Below, in pieces: positions 10,749 to 24,361 of a DNA stretch of 64,000 bases. The notes under the pieces were generated by a model, which had not been told where the DNA came from, searched no databases, and was given only the letters and a program-made list of their open reading frames with translations. Position numbers and translations under genes: made by a program. This DNA comes from Acanthamoeba sp. SK_2022b (taxonomy: Eukaryota > Discosea > Longamoebia > Acanthamoebidae): contig JANDJZ010000017.1 of the NCBI GenBank assembly GCA_027943245.1, forward strand, positions 62,001 through 126,000, in the 5' to 3' direction. Positions within the stretch are counted from its first letter, which is position 1, and each line of letters begins with the position of its first letter.

Positions 10749-12125
10749 ATGAAGAACATCTGGTCCTCAACCGTTATAGATCCTCTGTCAGTGGACACTT
10801 TTTCCCATTCGAGAGGCTCTTGGGGAGCCTTCGTGCGCAAAGATGTTGGTCACTCCAGTCTTAAGGTAGAACCTTTGCACTGTCTGGTTTGTTCAACATC
10901 TAACGATCCTTTCTCCCTAAAGAATATGTGCAAACTGTTTGTCACCAAGCACGGCTTCACAATTACCACCAGCGATGTAGAGGCTGACCAGTGGATCGCG
11001 GTAGACAACTCCAGTCAGCAGTGTCAGCTGAGCTTCTTCTTCAAGTTCGCCTATACTGTTGTCACAGTGCGCTATGATGATGAGGAAGAGATGTATGGCC
11101 TGCTACTTACACTGCTTACATGAGCCGATATAACTTGCACTTTCCAGTTCTCTCTGGAACAGACTAGGTAAGGTGATGGCGAAGTACCGAGTGCTCCGTT
11201 CTATGAAAGGTACACACGCCCAAGAGGTGTCGTTTCACGCTCGAAAACTTAATGCGCCTCTCAGAACCTCTGCCCACCAAGATGCGACGAGCACATGAAC
11301 TCAAGGAGCACACACTGTACATTCCAGAGGAGAGATTGCATGTGGCCTATCTGCGAGACACAGGTATGGGTAGTCCTGCACGGCTGATCGGTTTCACGTG
11401 GGCTGAGCTGATTATTCCAACCTTGCCAGCCCCAACGGAGCTCCTCCTGGACATCATCCGCGTGCTGGCCCAGCACCACAATATGAAGATCGTCGAATCC
11501 AATCGGTGTACGTGGCGATAGCTTATGAACAACAGTCAAGTTGTTCCTAACATCTTTGGTAGATCAAACGATCATGAGGTTGGGTGATCGTTGCACCTTT
11601 CGGCTCACCGAAGGCATGAACAAACGCCAGCAACGCATCTTGCGAGTGTCGCACACTGTTGCTTGGGAAGTGTGGCGGTCCCGAGACTGGGAGCAGGCGG
11701 CCGAGGAGATCTTCATGGACCTTGGCATGGCACTGCGTAAACAGGGCTTCCTCGGCACCGTAACCCTTACGCCGGAGGAGCGGCAGAGAATTCTCAAGAT
11801 GAAGAGCACTCAACCCCATGCCAGGTTAAGAAAGCAGACGATAGGGGACTTCGGAGGAGGAAGACAGTTATCCACGTCGGAGCCTGCCTCGCCCTTGGAA
11901 AGGCGCCTAGCCCAGTCCTCACCGCCACCGCAGGCGCACAGAGGGACGCAGAAGTCGCCCTACACGTCATCTTCGAGCAGAGGCTCGCAGAGGGAGGACA
12001 GTTTCAGTGACTTCAATCCATTCTCAGGTGTGCCCACGTCTCCCTATTCTGTACTCTCACGCAGAACACTAACCGTTCAGATGCGCAGAGTCACTGGAAG
12101 ACATCAGCTTGGCCGATGACCCTTG
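10749..12125 (+). CDS. Unrecognised multi-exon protein with Ser/Pro-rich tail
   Basis: Begins at ATG 10749. A 57-base in-frame intron (10866-10922) is followed by exons encoding NMCKLFVTKHGFTITTSDVE and a stretch ending VRYDDEEE, then ISLWNRLGKVMAKYRVLRSM, PLPTKMRRAHELKEHTLYIP, APTELLLDIIRVLAQHHNM, and finally a long exon from 11565 (YQTIMRLGDRCTFRLTEG to RKQGFLG). Residues after this are Ser/Pro/Gln-rich with no fold signal. Introns of 50-70 bases join all these in phase. The folded part is mixed alpha/beta and resembles no family I can name. The last exon is uncertain: three frames after the acceptor at 12081 are possible, one ending in an acidic ESLEDISLADDP. Gene reality is well supported by codon use; function unknown. 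Confidence 0.6.
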
Positions 12126-12231
12126 ATGGCGACCGCAGGTTAAGGAGTAACGCCCTTGCTTTACCGAACCAAACCAAACCAGTTCAAGTTCAAGGTCAAG
12201 GTCGCCTCCAGAGGCATGGGGAGCGGCGGCT

Positions 12232-13109
12232 TCAGGGAAGGTTGGGCTGCGGGGTGAGCCTGAGGTAGGGGGTGACCTCCGTGACGCCCTTCGGGAAGAG
12301 CTTCTTGGCGTCCTCGGTGGAGATAGTGGGCAGCACCACGCAGTCCTGGCCCTGCTGCCAATTGACGGGGGTGGCCACCTTGTAGTTGTCCGTCAGCTGC
12401 AGGGCGTCGAGCACGCGCAGCACCTCGTCGAAGTTGCGGCCTGTGGTTGGCAACAAGGTCAGCACCACAGCACAAGCGCGGTGTAGGGGAGGGAAAAGGG
12501 AGGAGAATCGCAAGGGTACCTGTGGCGGCGGGGTAGGTGAGGTTCAGGCGGACCTTGTTGTTGGGGTCGATGATCCAAACGGTGCGGACGGTGAGCTTGC
12601 CGGCCAGCGTGTGCGGCGAGTTCGGGTGGATCATGCCGTAGGTCTCCGCGACCTTCCTGTCGGGGTCGGCGACGATGGGGAAGTTCACGGTGCAGCTCTG
12701 CGTCGACTCGATGTCCTTGACCCAGCCTGCACGCACGCACATGGCGGTGAGTGGGTTGATACGCGAGGTTGGAGGAACGTGGCAGGGCTCACCGTGGTGG
12801 TCGTCGACGGCGTCCACGCTGAGACCGATGACGAGGGTGTCTCGCTTGGCGAACTCGGGCTGCAGCTTGGCCGTCATGCCCAACTCAGTGGTGCACACAG
12901 GCGTGTAGTCTGAGGCGAGCGGAGATTTAAGATGACGTAAGGAATATGTTGTGACTGTACGGCCACATACAGTACAACGTACCACCAGGGTGCGAGAAGA
13001 GGATGGCCCACTTGCCCTCCTTCCACTTGTGAAAGCTGATGGGGCCCTGGGTCGAGTCAGCCTCAAAGTCGGGAGCAATATCACCCAGGCGAAGGTAGTG
13101 CTGTGACAT
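12232..13109 (-). CDS. 1-Cys peroxiredoxin (PRDX6 type)
   Basis: Thiol peroxidase that reduces H2O2 and organic or phospholipid hydroperoxides. Four exons (13109-12983, 12909-12793, 12726-12520, 12440-12232) join in phase to 219 residues, close to PRDX6 length. The active site DYTPVCTTELG, containing the peroxidatic Cys, is restored exactly across intron 1. The rest follows the family: LVIGLSVDAVDDHHGWVKDI, FPIVADPDRKVAETYGMI, VWIIDPNNKVRLNLTYPA, GRNFDEVLRVLDALQL, VATPVNWQQGQDCVV and a C-terminal KGVTEVTPYLRLTPQPNLP. There is no leader peptide, so a cytosolic location is likely. It ends close to the convergent plus-strand gene, whose last exon lies near 12125. Confidence 0.95.
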
Positions 13110-13327
13110 CTATCACAAACGTCCGATCAACACTCACAATCGCAGAGATGGGCCTTTGATTCTTGTAAATCATCGCCAACAGTTTACCTTGAGATTTGAT
13201 GCGTGCGCGCCTGCCGGACAGCTAATACTCAACAAGGGCCTTCTATTCTTCGTTGGAAATTTAGCAGGGCTTTTTTCGCCGTTTGGTGTTGCGTTGCGCC
13301 AGCGGCGCTACTGTCGGCGACATGTCG

Positions 13328-16300
13328 TCAGTCATAGAGAACATCCTCCGCAGCCCCACGCAGGTAGTCGAACTGGTGCACCTCGGCCACGTCCAGGAAC
13401 GATCGCATCCTGGGAAGGGACAGTCAGCAGAGAGGTTCGGGGCGAGGCGAGCAGCGCGCGTAGGTGACTACCACCGCGGGTTGCGCAGGGGGTCGCACCT
13501 CTTGCGGAACTGAGCGGGAGGGATGCGTGGCACAAACTCGGACGTGGAACACTTCTTGCACCGCACGCCCATGAAGTCGGCCTTCACCGTGGAGCACTTC
13601 TTGCACGTCACATCCTGGAACTGATACGCCAAACTGCCGAGCGCACACCAACGTGTGTGAGATGGTTGGGACCAAACGCCTCAGGGCAATCACGTGCGTA
13701 TGTGCGAGGTGGCGCACCAATGCTTCTGGAAGATCGAGACCAGCCGCGTCTCCACTTCTTGTTTGTCGATGCCGTGCTTGCAGTACATGCACCGCCAGCC
13801 CTCATCCCCTGATTTCATATTGGGAAGAGGCCGGCTCACGATCAGCGACGCCTGGACAAAAGCGACCACGCAAACTTCGCTGTGATAGAGAGGCCAAATA
13901 CCTTGCAGCAGATCAACGTCGCGGAGCAGGTCGATGTCGCGCGTGGCCGAGCAGAAGGTGCAGATGACGGGCAGACGGAACGATTGGCAGGGCTCATGGT
14001 ACTGGGCCTCTTGCGAGAACGGCATCACGTTGATGAGCTTCATCAAGCTCTTGCGCAGCTTGTCAGTCTGGTAGAGAGAAAGCGAAGAGCCAACATTTCG
14101 CACAAGTACGGGGTCAGTCACTGCTGAAGCGCGATGAGCAAGGGAGGCCGGTGATCATGGGCACGAAGGGCACCTGTGGACGCAGTGTCTTGTCTATGGA
14201 CATGGCGTGCGAGACGAACTTGACAAACTCCAGGGTCGGGTTTCTGTCGATGGCCTTGGAAATGGCAAACGATTGGTACCTGCAACCCGCATGCCAAGAG
14301 GCGGCGATCAGTCCAATGCCTTGCCCCACCTTCATTGGGTGGTTGAGGATAACGTGGGCTGGCACGCACCTTCCGCGTCGTCTCTTCTGGTCCTCGGATA
14401 TCTCGACGGTGATCTTCTGGATATCCTGCACGAGGATGAAGAGCTTCTGCATGAAGCGCAGGGGAATGATCTCCTTGAGCTCCTTCACCTCCGAAGCCTC
14501 CTCGTCCTCCTCCGAGTACACGCGCTGATCGAGCACGTTCGCCCGCTTTCCGTTGTTGGCCTCGGACGCGTCGCCCACTGGTGTGTGGACGTGGCTCGGC
14601 TCGTCAGCTTAACGTGATCACCAAAGCAGAGGAGGGAGAGGTGCAGAGGAGACACGTACAGGTCTTTCTGGCCTTTTGGAGCTTGTGGTGCAGCTGCCTG
14701 TTCTTATGCACGCTCAGAATGAACGAGGAGATGGCGATGATGAAGTGGTCCTGCAGCTTCGTCGGCAGGAACTCCGCCATGTTCCAATGCGAGATGATGG
14801 ACTCGTCCCTGTTGGAGGCAATTGAGCCCGGTGGCCGTCATCGGGCAGGTATCAGGTGTTTGCGTACCCTTTTCTCTGAGAAGACTGGGACTGTGACTCG
14901 ACCTGGGACTGGGTGCCGTTCTCCTCGCCCATTCGCTCGGCCATCACCGCCGCGACGTTCTCCTTGTCGATAGCGGGAATGCCGCCGTGGTTGGCCCTGT
15001 CCTTGAACAGCAGCGTGGCCCTGCAAATACGGGTAAAGGCAACGAGTAAGTGTCGCCGCCCACGAGCATGTGCGACCGTCGGTCGAAGCTTGTACCAGTA
15101 TTGGCGTGTCTCCAGATCCAGCCAATTGAACATCGGGTTTCGCCTGAGCGACGGCACGAAACCGACATCAGTACTGTGTAATGTGAAGCAAATGATAGGT
15201 AGCTACTTACCGCGTTTCACCGAGCACGTAGTTCATGTACTGCTCGGCGCTCTCGAGTTCGAGCTTGTTCGTACAGATGATGATCTTGTTGAAGGTGGCA
15301 TAGACGATCTTGCCGCCCAGGTGCTTGAACTGTGCGATGAGGTGGAGAAAGACCTTGCGCATCAGCAGCTGCACGTATCGGTGGATAGCGGGGTCGTAGA
15401 GCAGCGAGCGGGTGTTCGACAGCCAGCGGTAGAAGTGCGTGATGAGCACGTCTGCGTAGTTGTTGCCCTCGCCTGTCTCCGCGGTGGTACCGCAGTCGGT
15501 GGCCCATTGGCTAAGCATTGCCTTGAGCATGCCGAAGGCCTTGCCGCAACCCGACGCTTCGTCCACTCGCAGCACCTGCAGCATAGCAATACATAGAGTT
15601 AAGGAGAGGCTGGACCACATTGGGTCCAAATAGGGCAGGCGTCATACGTCGCTCCCAGTGAAACTGAAGGTGACCACGTTGTCAGCGGCGGTGCCCTCGA
15701 TCTCATGTATGCGGGCCGACTCCAGAACGGTGTTCATTGCGAGCGAATGGACGTCCAGCTCGGCACAGATGCAGCTGTAACAGTCGGGAGCCACCACCTC
15801 GGGATACAGCTGGAAGCGAGAAGAGTTTGCAGTAAGCAGTGAATGATGTTAGTGTATAGACCCTATCTTAAGCGGAAAGATGATGCGCGCGTACCATCTC
15901 GTCCGTGGTGGCCATGGAATCGAAGAAGTTGTCATCGCCCTCCTTTCCGGCGAAATCAGGACGCTCTCGCTCCGCCGCCCACAACACTTGGTTGTCTCTC
16001 TTAAGCATGCTGAGCGCGGTACAACATACGGGAGAGGAGTGAGTTGACCATCATAAAAGGCAGGGCCACAGGAGGCTGACGTTACCGTGCAAACAAGATG
16101 TCCGAGGCCAGCACCGGGAAATCGGGGGTCATGTTGCCGATGGGCACGTTGGCATAGTTGCACATCCCGATCTGCGAGTCCCACCACTGGATCGAATCCC
16201 TGCATGATGAAGTTAGCACAACTGCCTCCTGGGTGAGGAATCTGAATGAAGGCCACAAATGGGTACCGGAAGCGGGAGATGAGGACGTCGGCGGCGTAGT

Positions 16301-19300
16301 CCTCCCAGGCCAGAGGAGGATAGTTGTTGTCCCGTTCATTGCCGGCGATGGTGGCGCGAGGGAACTCGCGCATGGCTGGGAAATACGACTCCAGCTTGTC
16401 CTCATCAACCGCTGTTTGTGTGATCTGCGCACCGAAGATCAGGTTAGCCGCTTGGTTGACCGACGACCATGCTGAAGAGGTGCACATACCAGTACGGTGG
16501 GCTTGTGTGACTGGTCCTTGTAGTCCTTCAGCCTCTTGTTAACCGACCGTAGGGCCTCCGTTACACTCGTGAAGCGCTGCACGTCGTGCTCCCGCTCCGA
16601 AAGTTTATCTGCACGTGGACATACAAGCGATCAGAGCTCCGGTCACCACAATGTTATTTGGCCGTGACAATGGGGAATCAGCGTACCGGAGAAGCGCCTT
16701 TCGACTCCCTTTGTTGCAGCGACGTTGCGGGAGTAGGGATGAATCACGAGCACGTGGGCATGCTTACGGTCGTCGCTGGAGCCGGGAGCCGCCCAAGACG
16801 GGAAGATGCCGATCATTCCACGCTTACCGTCTGCCGAAAAGCTGCAGTAGAGGTAGATACTGTGGTAGCGATCTATCGCGTTGTTTAGGTACGGCTGCCC
16901 GGCGGCCATGCTAGCCGCGGGGCTGCCCGTGCCGCTGAAGCCGCCCTGAGCCTGCACAAAGTCCAACTTCAAGCCACCAAGCCTCCGTAAGCCATAGCTC
17001 AAAGCTACTAGGCAGGTGGGAGGGACACGGATGACGCGAACCTCGAGCAGCGAGAAGATATCGCTGTCCTGCCTGCGTCGCTCCTTCTTTGCAGCAGGGG
17101 TAAGCCTGCAAACGGCTCCGGCATGCACCAGTGCGCGGAACAGGAGCGGGGTTTGTGTCTGGCGGGAAGCAAGTCAGCACTAGCGCCTCCCTCACCTTTC
17201 AGCCTGGACGATGCTTACCTCGTAGACGCCCTCGACGTTCTGTCTGGTCTCCAGGTCTAGCAGCATTCCCTGATACTCTACCTCGGTGGCGTGGACCTGG
17301 TACAGGTGCTGCACTTCCGTATTCCTGGGAAGAGCGACCTTGTCTACCTTCGTGGCGTTGGGTGGCTGCGAGACCGAGGATGAGCATTGGCGTCCCAACA
17401 ACCGCCCACGACGGCACATGCAAGAACAGTGGCCAGAATGGGGATTACCAGTTCTTGCGGGCTCGGTGCTTTGCGGTAATTGATGTAATACGTTCGGGGA
17501 ACCTCGAGGGTGAGCGAATGTAGCGCGTCACCAACAAGCACCCTGATGCGGTATACATATACCACGTGGGTGGGAGAGCTGGTAAGAGCACGCGCGCCAC
17601 AAGGCTGCTTGCGATCAGAGCAGGAAAACGCACCACATGCGAAAATGGTTCGCAGAGTTGGCAAGAGGCCGGATCTCAACGATCTCCCAAGTACCCTCTA
17701 GTAGGGCAGCACGCTGACGCCTCACGTACGATACCACCGAGTTGCCGACGCCTGCGTTGGCCATTCACCAGTCAACGGGTGCTTACACTTCTGCTATCAA
17801 GATTTGCAGCATACCTTTGGACATGGAGCTGGTCGGCAGAGCGTCTTCCTTGCGTCTGAGCTTCCTCAACGCGCGCAAGCGCTTCCATTGTTTCTTCTTC
17901 CACCGGAGCCACGCGACATAGTCTTCGTTCATATCGGGCTCGGGCGTGGTCTCCTCCGCAAGCAACGCTTCCTCCTCTTCATCGGCCTTGGATTTGCCCT
18001 TGGTCTTCTTTCGCTCGGGTTCCCTTTGTGGGCTATCCATCATTCCTGCGGTGCCATCGTCCTGCTCCACACTGTCGTTCCTTCCTCTGCAGGAGACAGC
18101 AAGTGTAATGGTGAACATTTGTCGCTCTGCACCGCCCTCGTAGCTGTGGGCTTAGCTCCTACCTCTTGTGAAGGCGCACGATGGCTTTAGGAGGGAACTT
18201 GACCAGGTCACCATCCTCGGGCCCTTTGCCGATGTGCGCCAACCCATCCTCGATGTCGCCGACCACCTTGTCCTTGCCCTTGTCGCCTGTTGAGGTATGG
18301 GGTCATGAAGGCTGCAACAACACCTGATGCTGCTGGTCACGCGCTCACCTCCTATCTTCTTGACGAAGAAGAAATGGCTGTTGATCCTTGTTTGCTTGTG
18401 CTCCTTGAGTCGCTGGATGAGCCACGGCGGGTGCACCACTCGCGACACTGGGTTCTCCACGTTCTGCAGGGCGGCCGGAATAGTGATGATCTTCTGGATC
18501 GTACCCGCCAAGCGCTCTGTTTTGGAGGACAGAATATCTGTTGGGGCGTGCACACGGGCCACGGCGGGAGTACCCGGGCGTACCGATGTAGTAGTCCCAA
18601 TCGATGATATCGCGAATGGAGAAGTGGCTCATGCGCTCGTCCTGGCACCACTTTTTGAGGAAGTATTGACGCCTCTCCGGTGCCACTTCTCCCGAGAAGA
18701 TCTTCACTGGCACGGCCCGGTCGGTCACTTGCGCGCCAGCGGGTTTCTGGGCGTTGAATATGCCGTCAGCGATTGTAAGCAAACGGCCTATCCTCGTGAT
18801 AGGTTAGATACCTTTGCAACGACGTATTTACAGGTGATGCCCTTTTCCTGGATCATCTCGAGACCCAAGAACTCGCCCAGGCGCTTGGCTGTAGTGATCG
18901 AGGTCGATTTCTGGGTGCCGTACTCGGCCAGCGTCTTGGACATGTTGCGACTGCATGGGGCGTGCGAATGGCTCAGAGACTGGGTGCTACATGTCAAAGA
19001 GCGCGGCCAGTACGTACCTTTCCGAGATGAGATCGAGCAGCTCCTCATCGGGTAGCTTGGAGCCCTTGTTGTAAAGAAGGTCCAAATAGTCGTTGGCAAC
19101 CTTGCCCACGGCCGCATAGCACTCCTCCAGCGTTTTACCCTCTAGGAACTTCTCGAACACCTCAGCCTGGAACACCTTGATCATCCTCAGCTCGCCTCGA
19201 CGCTTGACCTCGAAACCTGAGACACGACCGCCAGCAGGTCAGATAAATAAGCCTACAGACCTATCACCGCGGGTTGCAGCATTACCTTTGAGCTCCACGA

Positions 19301-22300
19301 GCCGGTCGAACTTGTCGAACACGGCATACCTCTTTTTGATTAGCTTGCCCTCTTCCTTGGAGGCGGGCAGGATCATGGCCTGGTTGGACGAGGTAAAGGT
19401 TAACGAATGGAACTCATTCTATTGAGGTTATGTGTACCTTGTAGGGACCATCGCCTTCGAATAGCACGGAGCACTCCTTCTTGATCTCTATGTGCTCGGG
19501 ATTGTCCGGATCAGTGATGTGGTACTGGTCGTTGGTGAAGTAATCAGCCACCAGCTTGTTGAGCATCGTGCACGGGTACATGAATATGTGGCTGGCGATA
19601 TCACGAACCACGAACAGTTAGTTAGGGCAGCGTTATATGGGAGGGGGGGGGCAAAGCGCGGTACCTTTTGCCCGAAGCTTTGATCTTGAAATCGAAGGTC
19701 ATGGGAAACTGGTCTGGCAAAGCACACCAGATGCCGTCTGTGTCCAATTCTAGCGGCCGACCGAGCTTTTCTATGGATTGACGAGCTTGCGTGATGATCT
19801 GCGCTCCCGTGTGGGTCACTGCAAGGGAAGATAGTACGATTGGCATGTTGAGCTTGCGTGATGCAGCATCCTCAACTACAAACGGCTTCCAAGAGAGGGC
19901 ACGAACCCACGCCGGCCATCTCCATGGAGTACCACCTAGCGCCTCGCCTCATCACGTAGCCGTAGAAAGAGTTGAGGATACACTTGTGGGCCAGCTGAAG
20001 AGAATCGTAGAGGATCACTCGCCCCTTGGCGTTGTAGACGTCTCCCTCAGACCGCGCCTGGCATGCGTTGTAAGCACTGAGCCAGCGCGCCTTGAGAGAG
20101 TGTGGGATGCGTACGTTTTCAGCCGCCTTGAGCTTGCCCTGCCACACCTTAAGAGCGTTCTTGTAGGTGTATCGCCTGTCACGGAATGCTCTCACCGTGT
20201 CGACGTAGAAGGGATTCTCCCGCATGCAAACGATGGCCTCCCTTTCCTCTTCTTCCTTGACTTTCTGTTTCTTGTAGACCGTCTGTGAGTACTGCTTGAG
20301 TCGCTTGTGTATTTCCTTCCTCTGCTTGGCCTCGGGCAGGCGGATGCCCTTCTGGATCCACTCAGTTTCCAGCTTCGACTTGACGAGCTCGTACTCAGTG
20401 CGAGTGGCCGGAATGTACTCGCCCTTCCATGTCCAGTTCATCTTCCTCTGGCTGTAAGATGTGATGGGAGGGACCGTCAGTCGCCACAGCTCTGGCCATT
20501 AACAAGCAGGGCCTTCGAGTCATACCAAGTAGCGCCGGGCCTGTTGAAATCGCATACAGCGCAGGTAGCTGGAGACACGATGGCTGACGGCTGGAGACGG
20601 TTCGTCAAGATGATGTTGGGATACATGGCGGCGACATCGAGATGCATGATGACGGGCAGGGTCTTGACGTAGAGCCATTCGTCGTCGGCGTCATCCACGA
20701 TGGCGTCTTTCTTTTTCATGAGCTCCTCCTTTTCCTTGGTCCGCTCGCTGTCCTCCTCTAGGCTGAGAAGGGAAGACAACTGAGCGGTGATGTCGTCTCG
20801 CACGGCGTCGAAGTTGCTCACGTCATCCTTCTTCAACCCGTTGACTTCGAGCTCCATCTCCAAGGCAGCGTCCAGGTCATTGATAAGCTGAAGGGGAATG
20901 AACGTAAGACTGCTGGCTGAGTTCATACGTATTAAGCAGGGCGAGTACCTGGCGCACATGCGGCTTGTGGATGCGCAACTTGATGGGTAGATCTCTTCTG
21001 AACACGCCGCTTTCAAGACACTCGACGTGGCCTCCGATGTAGGTCTCCGACTCGAGCAGATGACCTTTGAATGTCTTGGAGGGATCGGATTCCTGGAGAG
21101 GGCCGATATGTGTGAGAGATCGCTCGAAGAGATCAACTGGGAGCGTGCGGAGGACAGGTACTTGCTTGTTGGGGTAGATGATGTTCTTGACGAAGGCCTC
21201 CACCATCAACAGCGTCTCGCAAAGCGTGCCGGAGCCCTTCCTCAACACGTCGTCGGGGTTCATGGGCAGGATGTTGCAGAGCGAGAAGATGAAGGGGTTC
21301 ACGTATTGCATGTAGAGGTAGTAGGTACAGACGGCGTCTGAGACCGAGTACGAGGCCTGTGGAAGGGTTGATCAAGTTAGCAATACGATGTTGCCTCACG
21401 GCGATGGAAGAGAAGAGATACCAGCTTCCTTGGGTCCCTGCTCGCGAGAGGCACCATGTCCTCGGGGTCCAATTCCAAGGGGTCGTAGCCGAGCTTGGCC
21501 TTGGTGACGGCCTTCAAACCTTGACTGCCCTGTGGCAGATACGAATCTCGCTTCACCCACTTGAAGGCGTCCATGTGCGACGCAAAGCGAGACCGGTACT
21601 CGGCGGCCGTGCCCTGATGACGAACGGTGAGGCCAGAGACATTGACACTCGTGCGTAACAGAACCTGTCGTATGGAGATATGGGCAGCGTACCTCTTTGG
21701 CTCGGTCACACATGCCAATCTCGTCGAACATGGAAATGCCGTGCACCTCAGCTCGGCGCTCGACAAACGGCCAATCGAAGTAGTCGCCGTTGAATGTGAC
21801 GTAGATGTTGGGCTTGACCTCTTTCATGTGCTCAAAAAAGCGCTTGAGGAGGGCAACCTGTACGCCTCTTGGTGGTGAGAACCCTCTGAGATAATAAGTT
21901 CACGAACGAGGAAGCGATACCTCATCGGCTTCGTTCCAGACAATGAAAGGGCCGGGGTATTCTGGCTTGGGTGTGTACTCAAAGTCGTCGATGTCTTCGG
22001 TGATGATCTCCCTGCGTACATAATGGAAAAATCTTCATGAGGCACAAGGGTCCGACAGCATAGTGCAAGGGCGGGCACACCTGTTGACGATGAGGTAGCC
22101 CTGTCCATCGAGCATGTACGAAATCATCATCACTCGATCGAACTCTGGATCGGGGAACTTGAGAGGCAGCTTGGTGGTCTCGATATCGAACGCGCAGATT
22201 CTAGGTTCGGGTCGGTGCTCGTCGTCCTTCTTGCGCAGTTCGAAACCTGCACCCAGACTGTTAAGAACACCCTCATCGCGGTGCCACATGAGGGTTCCCT

Positions 22301-23406
22301 AATGAAGCCGGTAACATACCTCCTTCCACCGGGATGATGTCATACCACAGACCCACACGAATTCCGTGATCGATAGCGCAACGGATGTAATAGGGCACAT
22401 CAGCTTCCCTGATATCGATGATGTGATCCTTGATCGAGCCGTGCTTGTTCTTACTAGCCTCGCCGTAGATGTTGCGCCTGGGCGGATAGCGGTCGTTCGG
22501 GGAGGGGATGTCAGGACAGTCGTATACCAGACCCAGCCCGCGCCCAACGTACATTCCAAGGTCTCCGTCGTAAGCCGATCCGAGTCCTCTCTTCTTTTTG
22601 TTGGCGTCTATGATCTTCATGAGATCCTTCCTCATGTTGAGGAGATCCTTGATGGTGTGGAAGCTGATTTTGAGGTATCGCTTTCGCAGTCCGTTCAAGT
22701 GGTTGGCCTGTTCCACCGTGCCGAAGAGGACAAGTAAGCGATCCGCTGACAGGTGCTTGTAGAGGCGCTAAAAGGATGGGGGAGGGTTGTGACTCACCAT
22801 TTCTAGATCTTCTTTGTCCACCGACTGTATGTTCTGCACACCCTCGTACTTGCGCTTGAGGTAGGCTTCCACCTCGGGAATAAACTTTTCCTGTGTTCCT
22901 TGATGGTGAGCGTGACGCCGGGGTCAGACTGAAGGGCACAGAGGAAGCACCTTGACGTCCAGATAGAAGTAGGGACTGTGCGGTACTGTCACCTTGAAGG
23001 TGGATCCATCCTTTACAAAAAAGGAACCTTGGTCAGCAAGGCCAAAACGGGCTTGGCGTGGCAAGGAGGCGCACATCTTGAAGGAAGTAATAATCGATTG
23101 CCATCTTGGTGATGCCAGTCTCCTTTTCCTCCATGGTCGTCTGCACAGATGTAGACTTTTAATAACAATTTCTTACAAAGGACAAGGGAGAAAGACGCAC
23201 CGGCTGCATGTTGAGCAGCCATCCCGTGCGCTCTTCGCCTTCCACGCGGGCAAATCCAAACCGGGCTTCTTGGCTGCGAATTATTGTGAACAAAATGCAA
23301 ATGCGTAAATTCAGGCAAATAGAGCGAACCTCTCTCGAGCCTGTTCGGCTTGTTCATCTTCAAGTTGCTTCTTCCTCTTCCAGTAGAGGGCCTCTTCACT
23401 CTCCAT
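13328..23406 (-). CDS. POLE: DNA polymerase epsilon catalytic subunit
   Basis: Leading-strand replicase with proofreading exonuclease. About 10 kb with many short introns. The N-terminus from ATG 23406 reads [14 protein letters not shown] then [20 protein letters not shown]. Exonuclease motifs: [10 protein letters not shown] (Exo I), [11 protein letters not shown] (Exo II), [14 protein letters not shown] (Exo III). Polymerase motifs: [20 protein letters not shown] (A), [20 protein letters not shown] (B) and LELDTDGIW (C, the DTD form of epsilon). [18 protein letters not shown] and the inactive B-family C-terminal half are present. The extreme C-terminus has two Cys clusters, CTFC with CMYC and CKKC with CKKC, then ends [15 protein letters not shown] stretch near 20080 inserts about 25 residues before the motif B exon relative to animal enzymes. 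It is divergent from NAA50 with a 273-base promoter. Confidence 0.97.
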
Positions 23407-23560
23407 TGTCGATTACGATTGAACACCGGGAAAACGAATCCAAAACCGTTCCTGATCAAATCCGTTCTCTGCCCCTTCCAAAAGGGAGATTCACGGTTGG
23501 ATCTGGTTGTTGCTGCCGGCCTGCACCAAGCAAACTTTGCGATGTGATCACACTGTGGCG

Positions 23561-23587
23561 TTTGGCGCCAGAAATTGGGCGCCAAAA
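23561..23587. promoter_or_regulatory. Paired E2F-like sites between POLE and NAA50
   Basis: TTTGGCGCCA at 23561 and the inverted GGGCGCCAAAA at 23577 stand back to back within 27 bases. They are about 155 bases upstream of the POLE start and about 93 bases upstream of the NAA50 start. The arrangement fits E2F/DP control of replication genes in other eukaryotes; binding here is inference. Confidence 0.5.
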
Positions 23588-23679
23588 CAGGATGACGCAG
23601 TTTAGTAGCTGTCTGCGTCGGCACGGTATGGTTGTGCCGCAGGATTAATCTCCCAATTAACAGTTACATTTGAGAGAGA

Positions 23680-24315
23680 ATGCAATCGGAAGCGGCCGAT
23701 ACCAAGGGGGCGAGCAGGGAGCAGCCTGTTGTCTTTGGCGAATTGACTGAGAAGAATATTGGGCAGCTCAGATTGCTCAACACGGTGGTCTTCCCCGTAA
23801 ATTATAACGACACCTTCTACCGGGACCTGCTCAACGATCCAACCCTCACCCGGCTGGCTCTCTTCAACGATGTCCTGGTGGGTGGCGTGTGCTGCCGAGT
23901 GGAGAACAAACAATCCGGTGTTGGCAAGCGACTCTACATCATGACTCTCGGTGTGCTAGCCCCCTACCGCAAGATGAACATCGGTACTGCCATTAAATTG
24001 GAGCGTGATTTTGGCTTCATTTGTGTTGGCGGGCATGGAGCTAGCTGTTGGGACCCCATTTCAGTGTCATCGCCAACATTCGGTTAATAATCTTGTTCTT
24101 GTGATTCGATTGTAGGAAGCAAGCTGCTCGAATTTGCCATTGAAACAGCAAAGAAGAGGGACGTCGATGATATCTACTTGCACGTGCAGACGAGCAACGA
24201 GGAGGCCATTAGTTTCTACAAGAAGTTCGGTTTCGAGATTGTGGAAACAATCAAGGATTACTACAAGAGGATCGAGCCCCGAGACTGCTTCATCGTACAA
24301 AAGCTCATAAAGTAA
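23680..24315 (+). CDS. NAA50: N-alpha-acetyltransferase 50 (NatE catalytic subunit)
   Basis: GNAT-fold enzyme that acetylates N-terminal Met and lysines, usually on NatA. Two exons (23680-23983 and 24116-24315) give 167 residues. The first holds LNTVVFPVNYNDTFYRDLL, the substrate-binding signature of NAA50, and YIMTLGVLAPYRKMNIG, the beta4 strand plus acetyl-CoA loop, with RKMNIGS replacing the usual RRLGIG. The phase-1 intron interrupts that loop. The second exon supplies IYLHVQTSNEEAISFYKKFGF and ends IVQKLIK. The short acidic and Ser-rich N-terminus of about 20 residues is ordinary. The gene shares its promoter with POLE on the other strand. Confidence 0.95.
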
Positions 24316-24361
24316 GTCTATTTCCTCACTCGTTATATCTCTTCCCATCTCGGGCGTGAAG

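Noticed and set aside
13328..23406. Several separate genes suggested by breaks in open frames
   Set aside because: All conserved blocks appear in the exact order of DNA polymerase epsilon, with GT-AG introns between them.
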